Shown here piece by piece: positions 9,039-11,963 of a stretch of 11,963 bases of DNA (position 1 is the first letter of the stretch; each line of letters begins with the position of its first letter). The DNA lies in NCBI GenBank assembly GCA_919901875.1, contig CAKKQG010000064.1, positions 1 to 11,963 on the forward strand, given 5' to 3'. The translations under genes and the position numbers were made by a program. The notes below the pieces were generated by a model. It was given only the letters and a program-made list of their open reading frames with translations. It had not been told where the DNA came from and ran no database searches. The stretch comes from Anaerolineales bacterium. Its GTDB lineage: Bacteria > Chloroflexota > Anaerolineae > Anaerolineales > VGOW01.

Positions 9039-9159
9039 CTGCTCAGCCGATCCGTCATTGCGAGCGCACTTTGCGAAGCAATCTCGGTCACGCTATGAGA
9101 TTGCTTCGTCGCAAAGAACGCTCCTCGCAATGACGCTGAGCAATTACAGAAAGAAATAA
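9026..9159. repeat. 13-nt near-identical direct repeats flanking the palindrome
   Basis: CAGAAAGAAGTAA (9026-9038) and CAGAAAGAAATAA (9147-9159) differ at one position and bracket the palindromic element. The left copy is the last four codons plus stop of the ATPase gene (Arg-Lys-Lys-stop at its end). The right copy lies immediately before the Ubl-FHA start at 9161 and may serve as its weak ribosome site (AGAAAG). The arrangement looks like a target-site duplication created when the element arrived, though a few nucleotides separate the copies from the ends of the palindrome. Confidence 0.55.
9041..9141. repeat. 101-bp palindromic repeat (REP/MITE-like)
   Basis: Nested inverted repeats are visible. 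GCTCAGC (9041-9047) pairs with GCTGAGC (9135-9141), CGTCATTGCGAG (9053-9064) pairs with CTCGCAATGACG (9124-9135), and CGAAGCAATCTC (9074-9085) pairs with GAGATTGCTTCG (9097-9108). From memory, the GTCATTGCGAGC...GAAGCAATCTC pattern is a palindromic repeat found at many copies in diverse bacterial genomes. Frames through it produce the familiar spurious 'CEERS' peptides. It fills most of the 122-nt gap between the secretion ATPase and the Ubl-FHA gene. It has no coding capacity for a transposase, so any movement would be by an enzyme acting in trans. A stem here could also influence transcript processing between the two genes. Confidence 0.85.
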
Positions 9160-9160
9160 T

Positions 9161-9790
9161 ATGGACAGGATGAATGTGACTATTGATGTGCAGGCGAATG
9201 ATATTGGCGCGAAGCGAGCGAATCTTCGGAGTAGTTTGCTCGTCGGTAATTTGATCGCAACTATCCGCGACAAATTCAACCTTGACGGTGAATTTCAAAT
9301 TCGCTTGGAAGATTCACGCCAGCCGCTCACGCCACAGGCTGAACTTGAGGGATCCGGCGTCACGGAAGGAAGCGTGCTGATCTGCTCACGCGTTGTTGAA
9401 GCCAGCGGCACGTTGGAGGCGATCCGACACGGCGCGCGAGAAAATCTCAGCAAGAAATACAAACGAGTCTATCTTCAGGACGAGAGGAATCTAACCGAAT
9501 ACGACATCGCCTGGCAACCGGCTATTGTTGGGCGCAAAGAAATCCGTGATCCATCGAAGAATAGATTACTGGCAGTAGATTTGGAAGATCTTGAAGAGTC
9601 GTATACCGTCTCTCGCCACCACGCTTGCCTCACCGAGAAAGATGGCTCGTTCTTTATTGAAAGCATCAACGAGCGAAACGCAACTTTACTGGGCACAACG
9701 CGCCTCAGATTCGGCATGAAATATCCTCTGCCTGCCGGTTCGAAAATCCGGGTGGGGCGACTCAATTTGACGTTTTATGTGATTAGTTAG
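9161..9790 (+). CDS. Ubiquitin-like (YukD/EccD-N type) plus FHA domain protein
   Basis: This 209-aa soluble protein has two domains. Residues about 5-77 look like the ubiquitin-like fold of YukD/EsaB and the EccD N-terminus: a beta hairpin, a helix at 'LIATIRDKFNL', then 'IRLEDSRQPLTPQAEL' and 'SGVTEGSVLI', the classic Ubl 'l.d..tL.e.gv.dG..l' pattern. Residues about 115-208 are an FHA domain with GR at 124-125, SRHH at 151-154 and Asn at 170 and 173, so the phosphothreonine-binding residues appear present. No signal peptide or membrane segment is visible. It probably acts as a cytosolic regulator or adaptor of the adjacent secretion ATPase, reading Thr phosphorylation. ATG 9161 is chosen; ATG 9170 in the same frame is possible but has AGG directly abutting it. 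The Ubl call is less secure than FHA. Confidence 0.85.
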   Translation: MDRMNVTIDVQANDIGAKRANLRSSLLVGNLIATIRDKFNLDGEFQIRLEDSRQPLTPQAELEGSGVTEGSVLICSRVVEASGTLEAIRHGARENLSKKYKRVYLQDERNLTEYDIAWQPAIVGRKEIRDPSKNRLLAVDLEDLEESYTVSRHHACLTEKDGSFFIESINERNATLLGTTRLRFGMKYPLPAGSKIRVGRLNLTFYVIS

Positions 9791-9842
9791 TCGGGATGTT
9801 TGGTGATTGAATCAATGCAACACTGAAACACTGAACAACATG

Positions 9843-9872
9843 AAGCCGCTGAAAGAGCGGCTTTGTTTTTTT
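9843..9872 (+). terminator. Intrinsic terminator after the Ubl-FHA gene
   Basis: AAGCCGCT (9843-9850) pairs perfectly with AGCGGCTT (9856-9863) across a GAAAG loop and is followed by TGTTTTTTT. It lies about 50 nt after the Ubl-FHA stop and closes the ATPase/Ubl-FHA transcription unit. Confidence 0.9.
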
Positions 9873-9883
9873 GTGAAGCGTAA

Positions 9884-9997
9884 TCTGCAACGGACTGCTT
9901 CGCAAAGCGGACAAACGGATTGAAGCGGATGGGCGGTGAGTTCCACTACGAGTATGATCCTGTGGGCAACATTCTTACAAAAGCGAGTGTAAAATAG
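9884..9997 (+). pseudogene. Remnant of an RHS/YD-repeat protein
   Basis: The frame open from 9884 to the TAG at 9995 ends in 'FHYEYDPVGNILTKASVK'. This fits the RHS/YD-repeat consensus (Y-x-Y-D-x-x-G-N), as found in RHS wall-associated and polymorphic toxin proteins. Only about one repeat survives. No ribosome site precedes the lone ATG at 9929, and a terminator stands upstream, so it is taken as a fossil rather than a gene. The match rests on one motif of roughly ten residues and could be coincidence. Confidence 0.45.
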
Positions 9998-10015
9998 GGT
10001 ATCTGGAGGCAAGCC

Positions 10016-10369
10016 ATGAATCAATCTATCACCACCATTGCTAAACAAATTCACCTTCCGCTTCGATATGTAGATCGTTTGAATCGTTTAGCGCAAGCCC
10101 GCCATATCAGTGAAGAGCGGTTGGTTGAGAAAGCCTTGGATATTTTCTTCAGCCTGACGGAAGTGTTCGACGCGCCGCTCGAACATCGCTCTACAGTGTT
10201 GCGCGACGGCGAGTCGCTATTGCCAGAAAATATTTTTAAACGAAGGCTTTTGGAACGCGGTGTGCTGACAGAGATCAAAGCACTACCCTTTGGCAAACAA
10301 AAAAAACGCGCCCTCATCCAAGTGCAGGGCAAACCGCTTTCGCAGTTGATCATAGAGGAGCGTCGCTAA
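10016..10369 (+). CDS. Putative ribbon-helix-helix antitoxin of a VapBC-type pair
   Basis: This 117-aa protein is encoded directly ahead of a PIN-domain toxin, with the toxin GTG following the stop codon without a gap. Residues about 11-46 (a short strand 'QIHLPLRYV', then 'DRLNRLAQARHISEERLVEKALDIFF') resemble a ribbon-helix-helix DNA-binding segment, as expected for an autoregulating antitoxin. The C-terminal segment 'ALIQVQGKPLSQLIIEERR' is a likely toxin-binding tail. It should neutralise the PIN nuclease and repress its own promoter. GGAGG at 10005-10009, 6 nt before the ATG, fixes the start. It is longer than typical VapB proteins (about 70-90 aa), with a middle section (50-95) I do not recognise. 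The role is inferred mainly from the neighbour and the N-terminal pattern. Confidence 0.75.
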   Translation: MNQSITTIAKQIHLPLRYVDRLNRLAQARHISEERLVEKALDIFFSLTEVFDAPLEHRSTVLRDGESLLPENIFKRRLLERGVLTEIKALPFGKQKKRALIQVQGKPLSQLIIEERR

Positions 10370-10372
10370 GTG
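10355..10372 (+). promoter_or_regulatory. Ribosome site and GTG start of the PIN toxin
   Basis: GAGGAG (10355-10360) sits inside the last codons of the antitoxin, 9 nt before GTG 10370. Translation from GTG gives the usual PIN opening 'YYLDTSALVKRY' four residues in, so no later start is plausible. The layout implies translational coupling of toxin to antitoxin. Confidence 0.75.
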
Positions 10373-10828
10373 ACGGCCTATTATCTGGATACGAGCGCGT
10401 TGGTTAAGCGTTACGTCTCTGAGAGCGGCGCGGCTTGGATTGTTCGTTTAACTGACGACTCGGACAACGATGTATATACAGTGCGCCTCACAGGACCTGA
10501 AATGATCGCCGCGTTCTTCCGCAAGGCGCGCACGGGCGATGTTTCTCGCGCGGATGCAGAAAGCGCGGCACAAGACTTTCGCGCCGATTGGCAAGACCAA
10601 TATCAGATCGTGGAAGTGACAGCAGCCGTAGCAGATCGCGCTATGAATCTGGCAGAGAAACATGGGTTGCGTGGTTACGATTCTGTTCACCTCGCCGCCG
10701 CATTGGAATTGCAGGAGGAGCGTCAAGCGTTGGAATTGCCCGCGCTTATTTTTATCTCGTCAGACCAACAACAATTTTCAGCGGCGGCCGCCGAAGGCTT
10801 GGCAGTAGAAGATCCCAATCAGCATTAG
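10370..10828 (+). CDS. vapC: PIN-domain ribonuclease toxin, VapC type
   Basis: This 152-aa protein spans a single PIN domain of normal length. The four acidic metal-binding positions are all visible: D7 in 'YYLDTSALVKRY', E44 in 'TGPEMIAAFF', D104 in 'GLRGYDSVHLAAALEL' and D132 in 'FISSDQQQF'. The nuclease therefore looks intact. VapC enzymes are Mg-dependent RNases that cut tRNA or rRNA sites to halt growth; the target here cannot be told from sequence. The gene starts right after the antitoxin stop, so the two are co-expressed. The symbol reflects family membership and not a specific orthologue. Confidence 0.9.
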   Translation: MTAYYLDTSALVKRYVSESGAAWIVRLTDDSDNDVYTVRLTGPEMIAAFFRKARTGDVSRADAESAAQDFRADWQDQYQIVEVTAAVADRAMNLAEKHGLRGYDSVHLAAALELQEERQALELPALIFISSDQQQFSAAAAEGLAVEDPNQH

Positions 10829-10846
10829 GAAAATTAAGAACTTCTG

Positions 10847-10878
10847 CCACCCTTGCTAAACAAATTCATCGTGAATGA
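10847..10878 (+). repeat. Second copy of the antitoxin 5' segment (vapB scar)
   Basis: Positions 10847-10868 match 10032-10053, inside the vapB-like gene, at 21 of 22 nt. The frame here reads '..TSATLAKQIHRE' and then stops, against 'SITTIAKQIHLP' in the antitoxin. It lies in the gap between vapC and the hicB-like gene and has no start codon. It is best read as a leftover of another antitoxin gene of the same family, or as a short duplication made during rearrangement. Confidence 0.65.
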
Positions 10879-10888
10879 GGTCAAAATG
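10877..10888 (+). promoter_or_regulatory. Ribosome site fixing the hicB-like start
   Basis: GAGG at 10877-10880 lies 5 nt before ATG 10886. An upstream in-frame TTG at 10853 falls inside the duplicated antitoxin segment and has no ribosome site, so the 68-residue product is preferred. Confidence 0.7.
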
Positions 10889-11092
10889 GACGAACTGGTT
10901 TTTTGGGTAGAAGCATCACCCGAAGGAGGCTTCACCGCCCGAGCTCTGGGAGCGGCTATCTTTACCGAAGCCGATGATCGTGAGACACTAAAACAATTTA
11001 TTCTGGATGCAGTGGATTGTCATTATGAGCCGCAAGAACGCCCCAAGATAGTGCGTCTTCACTTTGTGCAAGATGAGGTCTTCACTACATGA
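10886..11092 (+). CDS. HicB-like short antitoxin
   Basis: This 68-aa protein has the HicB-fold pattern: 'LVFWVEASPEGGFTARALG' (two strands), 'AAIFTEADDRETLKQFILDAV' (strand and helix) and 'KIVRLHF' (edge strand). This family, a small partial RNase H-like fold, is often mislabelled as a 2-oxoisovalerate dehydrogenase subunit in databases. It would bind and block a HicA mRNA interferase. It lacks the C-terminal DNA-binding domain present in longer HicB proteins. Its stop overlaps the ATG of a hicA remnant by four bases (ATGA at 11089), the usual coupling of such pairs. With the toxin destroyed it is probably an orphan. Family recognition is from memory of closely similar sequences. Confidence 0.75.
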   Translation: MDELVFWVEASPEGGFTARALGAAIFTEADDRETLKQFILDAVDCHYEPQERPKIVRLHFVQDEVFTT

Positions 11093-11247
11093 AGTTGCCT
11101 CGTGACATCGGGGGAATGGATCTGGCTAAGAAGCGGTGTCTTCCAAAAAGGAAGACACCGCGCTTTTTTTACGGACACGGTGTGTCAGATGACTGCCGGT
11201 ATTTAGGGAGTTGGCGTTGCGCTGCCGCTGACAGATTCGGATGTTAG
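11089..11247 (+). pseudogene. Truncated hicA toxin remnant
   Basis: From the ATG at 11089, overlapping the hicB-like stop, the frame reads 'MKLPRDIGGMDLAK'. This is a typical HicA N-terminus (MKLPRD.sG.eL.k). After about residue 14 (position 11130) the similarity ends abruptly in a terminator hairpin. The remaining frame to the TAG at 11245 is unrelated and overlaps the oppositely oriented gene. The 'GSH' segment with the catalytic His of HicA is absent, as is most of the roughly 60-80-residue domain, so no active toxin can be made. A deletion or insertion joining hicA to foreign 3' DNA near 11131 is the simplest explanation. Confidence 0.7.
11133..11170 (+). terminator. Intrinsic terminator after hicB / hicA remnant
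   Basis: GCGGTGTCTTCC (11133-11144) pairs perfectly with GGAAGACACCGC (11150-11161) across an AAAAA loop, followed by a run of seven T (11164-11170). The T-tract lies only on the plus-strand side, so it serves the toxin-antitoxin genes rather than the convergent minus-strand gene. It sits within what would have been the hicA coding sequence. Confidence 0.92.
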
Positions 11248-11963
11248 CGTGGGCGTCACTATAGGCGCGGCAGTTGCTTTGACGATTGTCGCTTCTAGCG
11301 TGGGTGTCGGTTTTGGCAGGGGAACTTTGCAGGCTAGGATAGATTGCCTACCGGCATTGGTAGCAGACAAGAGCGTTCTGTATTTAATAATATCAGTCGC
11401 TGGAATCTCTCGTCGCGCGACGAGTCTTAATTGGCTGACATCGAGCTGAATCTGTTGTCCCGATTCGAAAGCGATAGTCTGCGCGCCAAAGTTGATGCTG
11501 AAACCGCACACGCCGTCGAAACAGTCGGCAGAGAGATGGCTATCGTCGGCGTATTGAACTGCTAGACAACCTTTGGCTGAAATAATTACGGATAATCGCG
11601 CCAACTCTATTTCTATTCCGTTCTGATAGGGATCAGTCTGTGCGAAGAGATCGCTGCCGGGAAGCAATCTCAACTGAATCTTGGAATTTGTCACGGCGTT
11701 AAATTGCAGTTGGGAACCGCCGATCATAGCGAGTAGCACGCTGTTGGGAGTGTTGGCATGATTCACGATGACATGGCGATTTTGATTCGGCGGCGCCACG
11801 ATCAGCCTCTTATCATCGAGAATAACTTCTAACTGAGATTTATCATCATAAAGTTTGGCGATCTCACCCGAGACGAGAGTCGGGGCGAGAGTCGGCGGCG
11901 GGGTTTTAGTGGGAGTAGGTGTGGGAGTGAAAGCCGCCACCGTTTGCGTTTGGATGATCGCGG
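11203..11963 (-). CDS. Pro/Thr-rich probable exported protein with FecR-like region (N-terminus cut by window edge)
   Basis: The minus-strand frame is open from the window edge to TAA at 11203-11205, so the gene starts outside; the GTG at 11940 is probably internal ('AIIQTQTVAAF' precedes it). Visible parts are a Pro/Thr linker ('TPTPTPTKTPPP'), then a beta-rich domain of about 150 residues including 'KIQLRLLPGSDLF' and 'GCLAVQYADDSHLSADCF', with three Cys close together (C-x16-C-x4-C in 'GC...DCFDGVCGF'). A second Pro/Thr tail ends in 'SGSATPTP'. The domain resembles FecR-type surface or signalling modules seen behind Pro/Thr linkers in Chloroflexota, probably after a membrane helix lying upstream. 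No catalytic motif is seen, so no function is assigned. It is convergent with the toxin-antitoxin genes. Confidence 0.65.
   Translation of the reverse strand, partial: AIIQTQTVAAFTPTPTPTKTPPPTLAPTLVSGEIAKLYDDKSQLEVILDDKRLIVAPPNQNRHVIVNHANTPNSVLLAMIGGSQLQFNAVTNSKIQLRLLPGSDLFAQTDPYQNGIEIELARLSVIISAKGCLAVQYADDSHLSADCFDGVCGFSINFGAQTIAFESGQQIQLDVSQLRLVARREIPATDIIKYRTLLSATNAGRQSILACKVPLPKPTPTLEATIVKATAAPIVTPTLTSESVSGSATPTP

Noticed and set aside
8977..9298. Short frames across the palindromic repeat, including peptides with 'CEERSLRRSNL'
   Set aside because: These are the well-known spurious translations of this palindromic repeat and overlap the ends of the two real genes.
10853..10885. TTG start extending the hicB-like protein by 11 residues
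   Set aside because: No ribosome site precedes it, it falls in the duplicated antitoxin segment, and ATG 10886 has GAGG at proper spacing and matches the family's usual start.
11249..11449. Plus-strand 66-codon frame
   Set aside because: It is antisense to the Pro/Thr-rich gene, has no ribosome site and no recognisable features.

Overview
The window most resembles a member of the Chloroflexota, probably class Anaerolineae. This is inferred from a Pro/Thr-rich 'TPTPTPTKTPPP' linker on a probable surface protein, a palindromic repeat of the 'GTCATTGCGAGC / GAAGCAATCTC' type, mid-range base composition by eye, and a type VII-like secretion ATPase that is neither the actinobacterial nor the Firmicutes form. 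No rRNA or other taxonomic marker is present, so this is a lean only.

Positions 1-371 hold no gene I recognise, but include a perfect 19-bp inverted repeat (272-339) just ahead of the main gene. Positions 372-9038 are one giant gene (2888 aa) for an EccC/EssC-family (FtsK/SpoIIIE) type VII secretion motor. It keeps the family's N-terminus (two membrane helices, then the Walker-less N-terminal domain). The usual D1-D2-D3 ATPase array has become (D1-D2)x3-D3, giving seven P-loop modules. All three D1 copies look catalytically complete. All three D2 copies have a GRGK P-loop and Asp-Asn in place of Asp-Glu. The last module is degenerate. This is the outstanding feature of the window.

A 101-bp palindromic repeat (9041-9141), flanked by near-identical 13-nt sequences that include the stop codon of the giant gene, separates it from a 209-aa ubiquitin-like (YukD/EccD-N type) plus FHA protein (9161-9790). 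That gene ends at a strong terminator (9843-9872). The motor and the Ubl-FHA protein probably form a compact two-gene core in which the FHA domain, carried on EssC itself in Firmicutes, is supplied as a separate Ubl fusion.

The rest is accessory DNA. It holds a short RHS/YD-repeat remnant (9884-9997), a tightly coupled VapBC-type toxin-antitoxin pair (10016-10828), and a HicB-like antitoxin (10886-11092) whose hicA partner keeps only its first ~14 codons (11089-11130) before a terminator (11133-11170). A 22-nt segment of the vapB start recurs (21/22) just before hicB, a scar of rearrangement. Convergent on the minus strand (11203-11963, cut by the window edge) is a Pro/Thr-rich probable exported protein with a FecR-like region. 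No WXG100 substrate, EccB, EccD membrane channel or mycosin is visible, so any remaining secretion genes must lie outside.
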